A DNA stretch of 64,000 nucleotides from Selaginella tamariscina. Its lineage: Eukaryota > Streptophyta > Lycopodiopsida > Selaginellales > Selaginellaceae. The stretch is taken from positions 372,001-436,000 of the forward strand of contig PUQB01000053.1 in assembly GCA_003024785.1 (NCBI GenBank), in the 5' to 3' direction. Of the stretch, positions 11,160-24,656 are shown piece by piece. The notes under the pieces were generated by a model that had not been told where the DNA came from, made no database searches, and saw only the letters and a list, made by a program, of their open reading frames with translations. The position numbers and the translations under genes are program-made. The stretch's first letter is position 1. Every line of letters begins with the position of its first letter.

Positions 11160-14100
11160 AGAGAGAGAGCTTATATATTTACACATGCAAACAATATGTA
11201 CATATGTTATACAACTTAGATACTCTAGGGATGTGTGTATAGATCCTCAGAATATATGTATGTATGTTTATGTTGGTGTGTGTGTGTTTAATATAACAGG
11301 CATTTCAGGTTGGAGGCTGTTTCACTTAGACGTGTGGTTCCTATACTTGGAGTGCCTGATGCTCTTGTTCCCTTGAGCATGCCAACTTCTCAAGTTTCAT
11401 TAACACCTGGGTGAGACACACACACATATAACACACAAAATATTACCTGAACATCTCTCTCTCTCTCACACACGCACACGCACACATCATAGGGTTCTAT
11501 TATTCATGTATTTTTTCTTCTTGTGTTGAATAACCAGGGAAACGTCAGCAATATGGTTTTCTGTACACGTTCCTGTAACGCAAAATCCTGGAGTTTATCA
11601 AGGAGAAATTATCATAAGTGCCACCAAAGTTGACGCAGAGTAATTTCCTCGTATAACCTCGAACGTCTGTAACTGAACGTGATCTCCCAATGTGTGTATA
11701 TGTGTATGTGTGTGAGAGTGTGTTTATATTATTTGTTATACTTAATTAGTATCAATCACAATATGTAATATTCATTATTATATATGATTTTTGTTTTATT
11801 TGTTCTAATTTTACATAGGCTCTTCACAACACAATGTGATAAACAAGAGCTCAGGTCACTTTTTGAAAGAATCCTTACCAAGACAGAGAATGGAACAGTA
11901 CACAATGCGGTGAGCTCTCTGTGTATGTGTATGTGTATGTGTACACATATACATGTGTATATGCATGTGTATTATATGTATATAATTGCTTAATACACTT
12001 AAGTGTGATACACTTATGATGTATTGCTAGTAAGATAAGTATATAAATATGAAGAAGTTACAGCCTTATACGTTTTTTATTAAATTTTTTGTTTTTACAT
12101 ATATAGATGGAAGTGCTACAGGAAGTAAGACAGGACTTACAGCAGATTCTGGATATTCCTTCGTTGTCAAATGGTAAAATGGAGATAGACGAAGACGAAA
12201 ACAACGTGTCACTCTCTATTAAAGTCAAACTAAATATAACAGTGTGGGAGTTTGTTTTACCCGTGACGCCAACACTGCCAGCCGTCTTTGGTGTATGCTT
12301 TGTATTAAACTTGCACTAACAATATCTAATAAGCTAGATATTAGCTAAACAACAATTAGTATATATATTTAACTAATTGTTTAATTAATTGATGAGTTTT
12401 TTTCTTGACTTAATTGAAGGTTTCAGAGACTGTTATAGAAGACAGGTTTTGTTTGGAACATGGTAGTAGTGGCTGGTATGCAGCGTTGGATATGCATTTC
12501 AAATGGTTGTTGCAATTCAGAATTAGTCCTTTCTTTTGTAGATGGGGTGATAATATGCGCATTTTAGCTTATACTTGTCCTTGGCCTGGTAAGCATGTGT
12601 ATTGTGCGCTCACGCACGCTTGTATGTGTGTGATGTGATATGGACATCCTTGTTTACATTCATCCACCTGGTACTCTGTTATCATCTCTCTCTCTCGCAC
12701 ACACACACATGTGCATGTTCTGTGCATTACATAGTATATAGACATATAGATATGCATCTATGTATTTATGTCCATAAGCATTTTTAATCTATATCTATAT
12801 CTTTATGTACATATTTGTACACTATATTTACATAGTATGATGTATTAGCAGCGGATCATGTAAAAGCGGAAGAGTACTACTCGGATCCCAGGCTAGCGGC
12901 ATATGCAGTTCCTTACGCTCCTGTTCTTTCTAAGTAAGCATATATATTCAGATTTCACACGCACGCACAATTTTCACACATATGCTAGTTCGAGTGCAGT
13001 GAAGGATTTAGTGAGGCGGGAGCTAGAAATTCTAAGGACAAAGCCACACTGGCAGAAATCGTACTTCTACATGTGGGACGAGGTCTTGTATCAAAAAGAA
13101 CCAAGTATATGTTACATAATATTATGCATATGCATATATGCACAGAGAGAGACACATACATACATTATTAAAATGTGATTATAGTAATCTGAATATAATA
13201 AATATTGTTTCTTTCTGCAGCCTTTGAGCTTGCAGCAATACGACGTTATACGAACGATGGCTGAAGAAATCAGGTCCATCGCATTAGATTCTCGAATCTT
13301 GACAACATATTACTGTGGTATTTGAATATGTAAATATGCACAGTATATCATTAACATAATGAATGCATTGCTATATATAAATAAATATTGTAGAGTAGCT
13401 AAATAACTTTTAGTCAGTTACATGTTATGAATAAACGCGTTCAAGTAGAAGCACCCAAATATACGCAACACAGGTGTACATATACATAATCAGACATTCA
13501 ATGTGTGTGTGTGTGTGTGTGCATACATATATGTATGTACGTGCGTAGTAATTGCCGTGTTTTCTCTCAGGTCCAAATGATGGACAATATCCTCCTGGAA
13601 GCTTTGAGTCTTTTATCAAGGTTCCATCCTTATTACGACCTCATACACAAATATTCTGCACCAGGTAGTTTTATATTACTAATCCATATTAACATATGAT
13701 TATATATTATATCTACTGTATTATATTATATCTAGAGGCTTTCGTTCTATATACATATTTGTCCCATGTTAATGCATCGTATTATTAACCAATTGGTATG
13801 AAACTATATATATACTATCATCAGTAATAGCTCGCATGTAGTGAATGGTACTTGGTAGCCGTGAAGATCTTGTGAAAGACATTGTTGCGGAGTTACAACC
13901 TGAGAACCGCGAGGTATCTATTATTCATTAGTATACCACACACAACTATGTTCATATTTTGTTGTTAAGTATCAAACGATGTTTTAACCAGGAATGGTGG
14001 ACATATGTATGTATGGGACCGTCAGACCCGCATCCAAATTGGCATCTTGGAATGAGAGGCGCACAACACAGAGCAGTGTTTTGGCGTGTTTGGAAAGAAG

Positions 14101-14546
14101 GTGGCTCTGGTTTTCTTTACTGGGGATCGAACTGCTACGAAAAAGCTACTCATCCTCGAGCTGAGGTGAATATGTATATGTGCGTGTGGGTGTAGATGCA
14201 TAGATAGATAGGTATAGATGTATATAAAGATAGGTGGCTACATAGATATATACATAGCTACTGTGGATACATACATTAGATGCATTTATGTACACCGGGA
14301 TAGACGGAAAATGGGGAGAGCTTGGTGGCTATACAACAATGTGTCACACACATTTACATAGATATATAGATATGCCTAAATACATATATACAAGATTAAT
14401 GTGCATCACTTGTTTGTTAGATACGTTTTCGACGAGGTTTACCTCCAGGAGATGGAGTTTTGTACTATCCGGGAGAGGTGTTTACGTCCGGGAGCAATGA
14501 GCCTGTAGCTTCTGTTCGCCTTGAACGCATACTCAGTGGTTTACAG

Positions 14547-14604
<58 letters not shown>

Positions 14605-14898
14605 TTCCCATGTATAGGACATACAGATAAGAATCTGAATATATTATAAATGGAATATGTATATGTATTTGTATAATACACACACACACACACACGGTTT
14701 ATGGTCGTTTGCGTGTGTATGTATATGTTATGTACAGGATTTGGAGTACTTAAACTTGTACGCGTCTCGATACGGTAGGCGGCCTCTGTTACGTTACTGG
14801 AGAAGACAGGTGTGTACATGGGACCTGAGCGATACACACAGGAGCACACGGCCATTGATGCAATGCGAAGCGAGGTTTACTGCACATGTCGTATGTAA
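10170..14898 (+). CDS. GH123-like / DUF4091 domain protein
   Basis: About 15 exons (for example 10170-10385, 10880-11016, 11300-11410, 11538-11639, 11819-11909, 12107-12290, 12420-12587, 12836-12933, 12989-13082, 13221-13318, 13571-13662, then four more to 14898). An N-terminal beta-rich region (ARNERESAQIALRPK; SAIWFSVHVPVTQNPGVYQGE) precedes the catalytic-type part. The spliced YMWDEP at 13070-13223 carries the adjacent Asp-Glu that serves in GH123 beta-N-acetylgalactosaminidases, and ERILSGLQDLEYLNLY is the typical DUF4091 C-terminal helix. Substrate in plants is unknown to me. Four likely one-base losses disturb the reading: near 12420, near 13850 (ttggtagcc), near 14780, and possibly one more. 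With a G restored at 14780 the end reads TGVYMGPERYTQEHTAIDAM and stops at 14898. No signal peptide is visible. It is convergent with the bHLH gene. Confidence 0.8.
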
Positions 14899-14929
14899 GA
14901 ACATTGTTTTCCTTTCCAATATATTTGTT

Positions 14930-14990
<61 letters not shown>

Positions 14991-15837
14991 TACACAATGT
15001 AGCATCCGTGTGTATTAGTTATACATTACTGCAACCAAAATCGCTACTGACGTGGCAGATCATCTGCCAGTTAACATGATGAAGAATTATAATACATACT
15101 ATTATTTCTTGGTCGATAATGTTATTTATTTTAATGCTTTATAAGCTGTACAAAAATACAATTTAATAAAATATATTAATCATTTTTAAAATATAATTAT
15201 TAATATTTTATTAATTAATTTTTAAATACTTATAACTGTACAATCAATTAAGTTTTTCAAACATTAAAACTTAAATAATCATCAATTAAGTTTTTCAAAC
15301 ATTAAAACTTAAATAATCAATAGTAACATTCTTACAAGAAGCTTGAGGTTTATTAATTCTATACAAGAACGGTTTATATTATGTAATTTTAAAAATCTTT
15401 AAGTTTAATACGTTTTAAATTTAAATGCAAAGAATACCATGTACTAATACTTATTTATTCAAACAACATACGATCTGTATTAATATACAGATACACACGA
15501 TTTTTAATCAATTAAAATCTCCAAGTAATGTCAGTATAAATATTAATTATTCTGATAATAAATTTTATTTAATGATATTTTCTTAAATGTAAAATTCATA
15601 CACATGTGTGTTATATTTACATATAAATATAATGATATATACACAAGTAATTTGAATATGAATACAAAAACCAAAATTCTATTTAAAATATGTGATTTTA
15701 AAGATAAAATTAAAATGAATATGCAATTTCATCATTTAAAAAGAATACACATACATATATGTATGTGTGTGCATGCGTGTGTTTAATTTGTACACGTACG
15801 ACAGGTTTATTCAAACAAAAAATGATTCACATACATT
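14899..15837. other. Convergent intergenic spacer
   Basis: The 3' ends of the DUF4091 gene (+) and the bHLH gene (-) face each other. A CT/CA microsatellite lies at 14932-14990, followed by AT-rich DNA. A short direct repeat (atcaattaagtttttcaaac, then attaaaacttaaataatca) is seen twice at 15240-15320. No further gene seen. Confidence 0.6.
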
Positions 15838-17310
15838 TCACATATCCGTCGTCACCTTTTGTAGAGCTTGTTTGATGTCTTGCTCATGTGGTCTCATCAT
15901 ACTACTGGCGTCCTTCACCTGTATAAGTATATATGTATACTATGTGACACACACACACACACACGCACGTACACACACATATAACATTACCTGTGCCTTA
16001 GCATGGAAGACTCTACTATCCACAATGTGCGCTTGAACAGCTGACGTGTCGAGATTTAACTGATCAAGTGTAATAAGTAAATCGAGAAGAATCCCCTTCC
16101 GGAACTGGCAATGCATTTCAACAGCTACTTTGTCGTCCCCATGAACTTGAACATCGGTTTTAGGATAATTAACCGTGATTAAGCTGTCGTCTGCTTCTTC
16201 ATAATCTGTATCCATTTGTTCGAGCGACATCAGGCTGTCTTGGTTTGCTAGTGTGTTTTGTATGATGGTCTTCTCCGGCGGCGGCTCCAGTGGGAGTTCC
16301 TGCCCGAGCAGTCTCGCTTCGAGTACCTTGTTCCTCTGTTCCACCTCTGCGACTTGTTTCTTTAGTTGCTTGAGGTACTCTATTGTGTCCCCCAGTATGG
16401 AAGCCTTGTCCATCTACGAAGTATAAATAAATATCTTAGGAACCTGCTCCCTCTCACTCTCACTCTCCCTCTCCCTCTCCCTCCCTCCCTCCCTCCCTCT
16501 CCCTCTCCCTCCCTCTCTCTCTCCCTCTCTCCCCCCCTCTCTCTCTCTCCCCCCTCTCCCTCTCTCTCCCTCTCTCTCTCTCTCTCTCTAGAACGAAATA
16601 CCTTTGTGACAAAAGGAACCAAGTTACGCAGCATTAAGAACCTCTCATTAAGTTTCTCCCTTCGCTTACGCTCTAACATCGCATGAGCAGCATTAACATC
16701 GTCATCTTTCTTTAAACCCGGCGATTTAATCTGTACATCGGATCCATTATCAGCTGGCTTAGGATTCTTAGCAGCCTCGGAAGGAGCAGGTTTTGTGATC
16801 GCATACATATGTGGAACACGAAGCAGTACATTCTTCAGCATCTTCTGGTGCTGGTTGGTACTCCTCCCGTTTGTTGAAGTCTGTTTGTCTAGTGTTTTCC
16901 ATCCAGAAAATGCACTTGCTCTTTGGACTACACACATATATACATACATTCAATACATATAAACACACACACATACATTTATTAGTTTGTAACTTCAATA
17001 ATGTAGATAATATATCCAGATACGATATGCATGTACACACATAGAAATACATAAATATACACACTCACACACACAGAGTACCTGTTCGTGAGCTTGTTGA
17101 TTGGTCGATCCTTGCGTGAGAAGTCTGAGAATCTGGTCGGGGCTCGTCGTGTCCGTTCTCTCCACTTTGGGAGCTCGAAATCGATGGTTCAGATGCTGTT
17201 GGCTTTGCCAGCTCAACGAAGAAACTCACTATGTGCTGGACTATCGCCGTGTCCTCCCTAACCTGCATATTAGATCATGTATTAGTATTCCATGCATATC
17301 TGTGTATTCA

Positions 17311-17409
<99 letters not shown>

Positions 17410-17814
17410 GAGATCTGTAGAGCCAAGTTCCAGTACACCTTCCGCTAGAGGAACGCAAACAACTGTCTGTGACATAATGCATATATTAGCTTAGTTACAT
17501 ATAATCAAATTATTTCAGATTTAAAGTTAAGTATATAAATATGATATTGAAGTATTTAAATGGAACTCACTTGAATACACGCAGTCTAAAACCGCCTCCA
17601 AGTTTATCCCAAAGCAAACATTAGACCATCACCTATAAGTATATACAAAAATATATAAATACCTTTGCCAGTAATGATCTCGAGAAAACCTTAGTAGACG
17701 CTTCATTTGCTTTACATAACCAAATTGGACGACCCTTACTAAACGCTTGTCCCGGTATCCTATATAGAACATTATATATTTAACTTAAGCTCCTTTACAT
17801 GTGTATATCGATGT

Positions 17815-17859
<45 letters not shown>

Positions 17860-18535
17860 GCTTACCCAGTGCCTGGATCAAATGTACAAGACATACAAAC
17901 TAAGTAGAACCACTCTGTATCAGTTAAGTCTTCAGGGGAGAGTGCAGCAGTGGGACGTCTGGTGACGGTAGATGACTGACTGCCATCGCCGGATGCAGAT
18001 AAGTTTTCAAATAACTCCCGCAGCTGGTCACTTCTTTGTAGCCCATGTTCTTCGGGGCTACGCTCCTTTACTATTATAGTCTTGCGTGTTTTCACACTTC
18101 CATTGTAGTAGCCATCTGCCCACACAAGTTCCCTGCAAAACTTGCGTGTGTGTGTGTGTGCGTGCGTGCGTGCGTGTGTGTGATAATGATATCGTTGTCA
18201 AGCTTTATATGTATTTATTGTTATTATAATAGTTACATTAATTACTTTGAAGTTGATGTATAAAAATGCCAAATAGAGTCTCTATCATACAGGAGATAGC
18301 ATATACCTATCAAGACAGATATTTCATATTTATGAATATTAAAATCGTTTTAATTACTACATTAATATATGTGTGTCAAACTAATTAAATAAACTAAACA
18401 ATGTTAATAAAAGTCGTACCCCTGCGGTGGAGATGGCTTCCAGAACACTGCATATGTCCACTGTATACTTTGTACAGCCGCCTGAAGCCTTTGTCTTAAC
18501 GTAATCCTCGATCTTTCTCTCTTCACTGCCATCAT
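15838..18535 (-). CDS. bHLH transcription factor, subgroup IIIf (TT8/GL3/EGL3-like)
   Basis: Nine exons: 18420-18535, 17866-18132, 17663-17759, 17571-17585, 17410-17466, 17082-17262, 16602-16927, about 15992-16413, and 15838-15918. The N-terminal MYB-interacting region reads LRQRLQAAVQSIQWTYAVFW, then ELVWADGYYNG, TEWFYLVCMSCTFDPGTG, GQAFSKGRPIWLCKANEA and TVVCVPLAEGVLELG. The bHLH reads HAMLERKRREKLNERFLMLR then MDKASILGDTIEYLKQLK, with the E-R-x-R contacts for E-box DNA. A C-terminal ACT-like fold region follows (VEMHCQFRKGILLDLLITL). The family acts in the nucleus with R2R3-MYB and WD40 partners to control flavonoid genes and epidermal cell fate in seed plants; the role here is inferred. 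Exon 4 is only 15 nt. This is one of the cleanest gene models in the window. Confidence 0.9.
16449..16591. repeat. Long CT/CCCT microsatellite in a bHLH intron
   Basis: Pure pyrimidine tract on the + strand of about 140 bp, purine on the coding strand. It lies in the intron between the exon with the bHLH basic/helix 1 part and the exon with helix 2. Open reading frames across it are artefacts. Confidence 0.9.
17314..17406. repeat. (TA)n(GA)n compound microsatellite
   Basis: About 35 bp of TA repeats followed by about 55 bp of GA repeats, in the intron between bHLH exons 5 and 6. The same TA-then-GA pattern recurs at 23697-23757, 24608-24669 and 27785-27848, each time inside a host intron. 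Confidence 0.9.
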
Positions 18536-19189
18536 TCTGTATATACACACACACGCGTGTGTGTATATGTGTATATAATGCGTGTGTATGTGTATATGCA
18601 TGTATTTGTGAAACTATGTACCTTGAGAAACTCAGAAACTTCAGAATTCAATTCCCCTATCCAATTCCCCAGAATTCTCACAAATCCCGATTCCCGTAAG
18701 AATTCCCGAGAGCGAGAGCGCTAACTATTCTTCAGATCCATAGCAAAACAATATAAAAATTTCCCCTAATCGCGATAGTATGAAAATATTTATTTACTCA
18801 TTATGTTTGCTAAGCGCCCAACGAGATGTGTGTGTGGAAAGCGGCTTTTGTCAAAGATCACCAGATCACTGGCCGTCAATGTTGAAAGTTCCAACGGTTG
18901 GATTTGCACCCCCGCCAATCCATCATAACCGTCGGATCAAGAATTTGATCCGACGACTTAGCTAATAAATCATTAAATTATTAAAAATGTTAAATATTAA
19001 TTAGATTATTTAATATTTAATAGAAAATATGACTGTCAATCTTTCCGTGTACTGAAATCTTGGTATGGTAGGTGGACAGGGTATGTGATGACCTTTTGTT
19101 GTAAAGGGTCCTTACTAAGTTTGACGCTTTTTGATTTTTCAAAGTCTACTAAATAACTTTGACTTTGAATTTGTCATATTTAAGAAAGT

Positions 19190-19233
<44 letters not shown>

Positions 19234-21444
19234 AATTCATAATAATTATTAATATATATATATGAAAATAGTATCGTAAATATTTTAAATAAGTGCAATG
19301 TAAGTTATGCTTTATGTATTATATAAGTGAAAATGCATTAAGCGTAAAAGTATTAGAATTTCTTAACTACCACATTGATTTATAATTATTATTTTACATA
19401 TAATATAATTTTAAAATTTTCTATTTTTTAAATTTCTCATATTTATGTTAATTTCAGATAATTTAATTTAAAATTATATGGAACACTTCCTTTAAACGTT
19501 ATATTATTAAATTGATTATAATCAATGTTTTTTTTTATCATAGTAAGATAATTAAATATTTATAATATAATTTTAATTTCAATACTTGGAAGCAATACGA
19601 AATTATTTGTATTATAATTAAAAGTTTGTGATAAAGTTATAACAATGACATAAATCAATTCTTTTTTATATGATTTCATAAAGTTTTGTATGACTTGACT
19701 TTTATATAATAAATTAAATAACATTCTTAAATTAATCATGTTTGAAAAATAAATTAAAACTTAAAAATTTCAAAAAGATTATTGTTAAATTATAAATTCA
19801 ACTAAAATCTTAAACAACAAGAGAGATCATAATATATATATATATATATTATATATAGCAATCAATTTGATATACTTAAAAATTATACTTTGAAATGTTT
19901 AATTCAAAATTTTAATATAAAAATGTAAGTGTTTAATAATTAATTAAATACATAACATTCATAATAGTTTTAAATAAATGTCAAATCATTATTTGAAAAT
20001 ATTTAATCAAAATAAAAGTGTTATAAAATAATATTTTCAAATAAATATAATAATTTTGATACACTAACTATATTTAACCTCCATCTAATGAGTTAAATAA
20101 TTAAATACTTTGATAATATATTGATTATTTTAAAGAATTATGAAAAAAACCTCATTAAATATATAAAAAAAAAATAACGCAATTTATTAAATTGTAATAA
20201 TTTTATAACTATTATGTTTATACTTCATTTTTTTAGTAATATACAATAACATTTTATGAATAACCATTTATAAAGGACGAGTTAAATATTAAATTAAAAT
20301 TTATTAAAAACTTAATATTATTTATAATTTTTAGTTTGATTTTAAAATTTACTGATGATATATTGGATACGATGAAATAATTCACGGTTTTGCATGTATA
20401 TATTCATTTAAATATTAAAGTGTTTATTTTAAATTAAATTTTTTAATAATAATATATTTATGTAGAGGTGTAAGATATAAAAGTTTATTACTATTAAACA
20501 ATATAAATATAAAGTCAAATATCATAAGAAACAAAAACTAAAAAGATATGTAAAAATTAAATTAAATAATTAATTATGGAGTAAACTTAAAAATTAAAAG
20601 TAATTATGAATAAAACATAAACATCCATATTAATTTGATAATTGTTAATGATAAAAAAAAATTAAAAACATGTCGTAAAAACAATCGTAAAAATAACATA
20701 ATAAATGAGTAAAATATTATGAAACATCACTTTAAAATATTTAAGTATTAATTTTAAATACTATTTTAATATAAATGTTTATTGGGATGTCTTTAAATAA
20801 AGAATAAGAATGAATAATCAATTTTGATTACATAATTTAATTTTCTTAAAATTTATTACAAGTCTTTTAAGCCATATTTCTAATTTAGTTTTAAATAACA
20901 CTAATAATATTGCTTATATTTGTAGTATATTTATAAGATGTACAATGTAAAATTGAGTTTTAAATTTAAAAAATTTTAAATTTGAATTTATCATATTCAA
21001 ATTATAAATAAGCTCACTCACTCACTTAATAATCTTATAATTTTTTTGATTATTAAATTAAATAACACGACTCTTGAGAGTTGATTAAAATTTAGTAATT
21101 CATATTTTCACAATATACTATTTGAAAGTTGTTTATTCTAAACATACTTGTAATTCTTAAAGTTAATAGTTTATAAATTAATTATAAAATAAAATAATTA
21201 TATTAAAATAATTAATAATATATATTTTCATTTAATCTGTCTTGGAAAGAACAAATAATTAAACTCCAAACTTGGTCGACTCAATTAATGATTAATAAAT
21301 AATTGTTACAGTTTTAAAAAAACTATTAATTTTAAAAACACTACATATTTTATTAAAATTATTAAATCAATTACTAAACATTGCACCTCTTTATTTAATT
21401 AATTATATACAATTAAATATAATATACATGCACATTACAAAAGA
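18536..21444. other. AT-rich intergenic region
   Basis: The first ~400 bp (to about 18960) are less AT-rich and probably hold the promoter and leader of the bHLH gene. The rest is very AT-rich, with TA repeats at 19195-19229 and 19833-19850. I see no gene, element boundary or structured RNA in it. Confidence 0.6.
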
Positions 21445-23109
21445 ATGCACACATACTCTTACAACTTAAACGGCTACATAGAGAAGATCAAATCTGCAAA
21501 GACATTGTCCCATCTTCATAAAATACAGGCACAAATCTTTCAATATACAGATAACGGACAGGCAGTTTACCTCTCAAATCTGCTCCTCCAAGCATATGCG
21601 AAGCTGGGCTATGTTTCTCAAGCCAGGGAAACATTCGATACAATCCAAAACAAGAACATATACTCATGGGTTCTAATGCTCTCCGCCTATGCCCACCAAA
21701 GGAATTCACAGAAAGCCGAAGAGATCTTCCATGCAATGCCAGAGAGAAACGGAGTCTCCTGGACTGCCATGCTCACTGCATACATACAAAACGAGGAAAT
21801 CGAACAAGCCAGAGCCCTCTTTCAGCAGATCCCAGAAGGGAATTTGGTAGCGTGGAACGCAATGCTTTCCGCATTTGCGCAGAACGGGTATCCGCAGGAA
21901 GCTCTTAATCTCTTCCATTCCATGCCGGCCTGGAGCATTGTTTCGTTCAATACTGTTCTAGATATGCACAGTAGAAACTCTGATGTAGAATCCGCTAAAG
22001 ATTTCTTTGTTGGTATGCCAGATCGGGACCTCATTTCCTGGACTACGATGCTTACTGCATATGCCCAGAATGGGCATCTGGAGTCCGCTTATGATCTCTT
22101 CAATTCAATGCCTGCCAGGGACTTAATTGCATGGACAACGCTCTTATCGGCTTCTGCACAATATGGGAATGTAGAAAAAACTAAGAACTTGTTCAATCGC
22201 ATTCCAGAGAGGGACTTACTAACATGGACCGCGTTGTTATCTGCATATGCCCAAGAGGGGCTTCATAATGAAGCAGAAGAGGTCTTTCACAGAATGGAGA
22301 AGCACGACTTGGTTTCATACAATGCAGTATTAACTGCTTACGCACAGTCTGGGGATATCAAAGACTTGCAGAGGTTCTTCTCACGGATGCCCGAGTTTAA
22401 CGTCGTATCGTGGAATATAATGATAAGTGCATATGCCCAGAATGGGCTTCTTGAAGAAGCTAGGTGTTTGTTTGATACGCTCCCAGAGGTCACCTTGGTT
22501 TCACACACTGCAATGCTGGTGGTTTACGACCCTGAATCTGCACGGAAACTGTTCGACTCGATGCCGGTACACACGCTGGTCTCGTTAACTACGATGGTGT
22601 ATGTCTACGGTATCAACGGGGATGTCCCGCAAGCGAAGGCACTGTTCGACTCTCTCCCCGAACACAACGTAGTCTCGTGGAACGTGATGCTTTCAGTGTA
22701 CTCCCATAACGGGGCTTTCTTCGAGAGAATGCCGTGCAGGGACTCAGTTTCGTGGGATGGATTCTTATCAGCATGCTGTCGGAGCGGGCGTGCTAGCAAT
22801 GCGCTGCGGTGTTTCGGTCAGATGCAGGTTGAGTCCGCCGCAGTGGGGGAGTCTAGCTTTGCATGGGTTCTGCTGAGCTGCAGCTCACGAGGGAAGGTCT
22901 ACCAAGGTGCCTCGTACTTCCGATCGATGGTTACGGACTACGGTTTGCGGCCGAGTAAACTACATTACACTTGTATGGTTGATCTCTTGGGGAGGGCAGG
23001 ACGGGTTAGGGAAGCTGAAGAAATGGTAATGAATATGCCTTTTGTTCCCAGGTGGAGGACTGGCTGTGTGTTCTTGCTGCCTGTAAGGACCATAAGGATG
23101 TTCAAGTAG
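21445..23109 (+). CDS. Pentatricopeptide repeat (PPR) protein, S-type repeats only
   Basis: Intronless, 554 residues as read. From about residue 40 it is a run of about 13 repeats of 31 residues, each like RDLISWTTMLTAYAQNGHLE followed by SAYDLFNSMP. All are S-length; no 35-residue P or L repeats alternate with them. The family binds organellar RNA one base per repeat and acts in editing, splicing or stability. The frame ends at 23109, but the next frame continues VEDWLCVLAACKDHKDVQVG then ASPYVLLSN to a stop at 23198, which is the usual start of the E region. A single lost G near 23052 explains this. No DYW domain is present even then, so the protein would need a partner or have another role. 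No clear organelle signal; the start at 21445 may not be the true one. Confidence 0.85.
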   Translation: MHTYSYNLNGYIEKIKSAKTLSHLHKIQAQIFQYTDNGQAVYLSNLLLQAYAKLGYVSQARETFDTIQNKNIYSWVLMLSAYAHQRNSQKAEEIFHAMPERNGVSWTAMLTAYIQNEEIEQARALFQQIPEGNLVAWNAMLSAFAQNGYPQEALNLFHSMPAWSIVSFNTVLDMHSRNSDVESAKDFFVGMPDRDLISWTTMLTAYAQNGHLESAYDLFNSMPARDLIAWTTLLSASAQYGNVEKTKNLFNRIPERDLLTWTALLSAYAQEGLHNEAEEVFHRMEKHDLVSYNAVLTAYAQSGDIKDLQRFFSRMPEFNVVSWNIMISAYAQNGLLEEARCLFDTLPEVTLVSHTAMLVVYDPESARKLFDSMPVHTLVSLTTMVYVYGINGDVPQAKALFDSLPEHNVVSWNVMLSVYSHNGAFFERMPCRDSVSWDGFLSACCRSGRASNALRCFGQMQVESAAVGESSFAWVLLSCSSRGKVYQGASYFRSMVTDYGLRPSKLHYTCMVDLLGRAGRVREAEEMVMNMPFVPRWRTGCVFLLPVRTIRMFK

Positions 23110-23373
23110 GAGCAAGAGCTGCACAATATGCAATGGAGTTGGATAAGAAAATTGCCTCACCTTATGTATTACTATCTAATATTAATATTAACCGTTAAAT
23201 TAATAAAACAATGGTTAATGATAATATTAATATAATGTTAATTATTAAATGGTAAAGTCCATTAATTTAATAACTGGTTAGACAATAAAAAGAGAAAAAA
23301 ATTAATAATACTTTTAATAATTCTCTTGCTGTATATAAATATACGTATTTCTATATATATTACCTGCTTGATA

Positions 23374-23689
23374 TTACAAATTGGTAATACTCTCTATAAG
23401 AAGGGCTTTATCAACAAGATCAAAGGTTGCTTTCATGAGGTTTGGATCCAGCGCAGTTGTTTTGTAAAGCCTACATAACCTCTGTGCTCCAAGCTCTCGT
23501 GTATTGCTTTCGTATAACTCCTTGAACTTGTCACATATATATCTAAAAAACATATACTTTTCTTATATAAATATATATTTATATACAATATAACATCGAG
23601 TACGTGTGTAAAAGTATATGCACACACACGTACATGTGTGTCGTTCCTGTAATACACTAAAAGTTCTAAATACATAATTATAGCTTATG

Positions 23690-23757
<68 letters not shown>

Positions 23758-24598
23758 AACGCAAAACACACACGATATTGCAACTTACTTGTAAGCGTGT
23801 TCAACAGTCCTCGATCCCTCTCCTGGAATTGGTATATAGTCACGGAACCAGTCACAATTGTTGAGTGGTACACCCTGATATATCTTAATCGTGAGAGAGA
23901 GAGAGAGAGAGATGTGTGTGTGTGTAGGGCCATACATATACTTACCGAAAGAACTTTCTTCTCAAATATATCGTACTTGTTCAAAAACACCACGAATGCT
24001 GTTTTCTGTAGACAATATGATGTTATGAACATTGTATGTTAAGTCTGTACACATTCAGGCATTTACTGTACGTATAGGCACATATAATACATCCAGGTAC
24101 ATGCATACCCATCACGTACACATACATGTGTGTGTGTGTGTGTGTGTGTGATATACGTATATAAACCTCAAAGCTTGGTTCTTTAAGAACCCATTCGAAA
24201 AGCTCCTTAGTTTCAATCATTCGATTTCTAGTTTCATCTTCAAATAGATTTTGATCGTATCTGTAACAATATGATTATTAATATTACGATAATTAAAATG
24301 ATTAATGGCAATAAATTATTACTTTTAAATGTTTACTCACTCGCTTAAAGCAGCACAGAAAATAACCGCTTTTACTCCCTCAAACAAATGTATCCATTTT
24401 CTACGTTCATTTCTCTGTCCTCCAACGTCAAATATTCTGTATGGCCGTCCTTCGTGCCTGAAAAATGTGTGTGTGTGTGTGTGTGTGTGCATATACATGA
24501 ATATAGATATGAATACATATATATGGGAACTATTCTTACTTGAACAATATGTCAGCAACTCCCGTTGTTCGAATTCTAGCATGTAATATGTCCTCCTG

Positions 24599-24656
<58 letters not shown>

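Noticed and set aside
14541-14997. Open frames rich in HTHTHT or ERERER
   Set aside because: Translations of CA and GA microsatellites inside introns and the 3' flank; the same applies near 16.5, 17.3, 23.7, 24.6, 27.8 and 55.7 kb.
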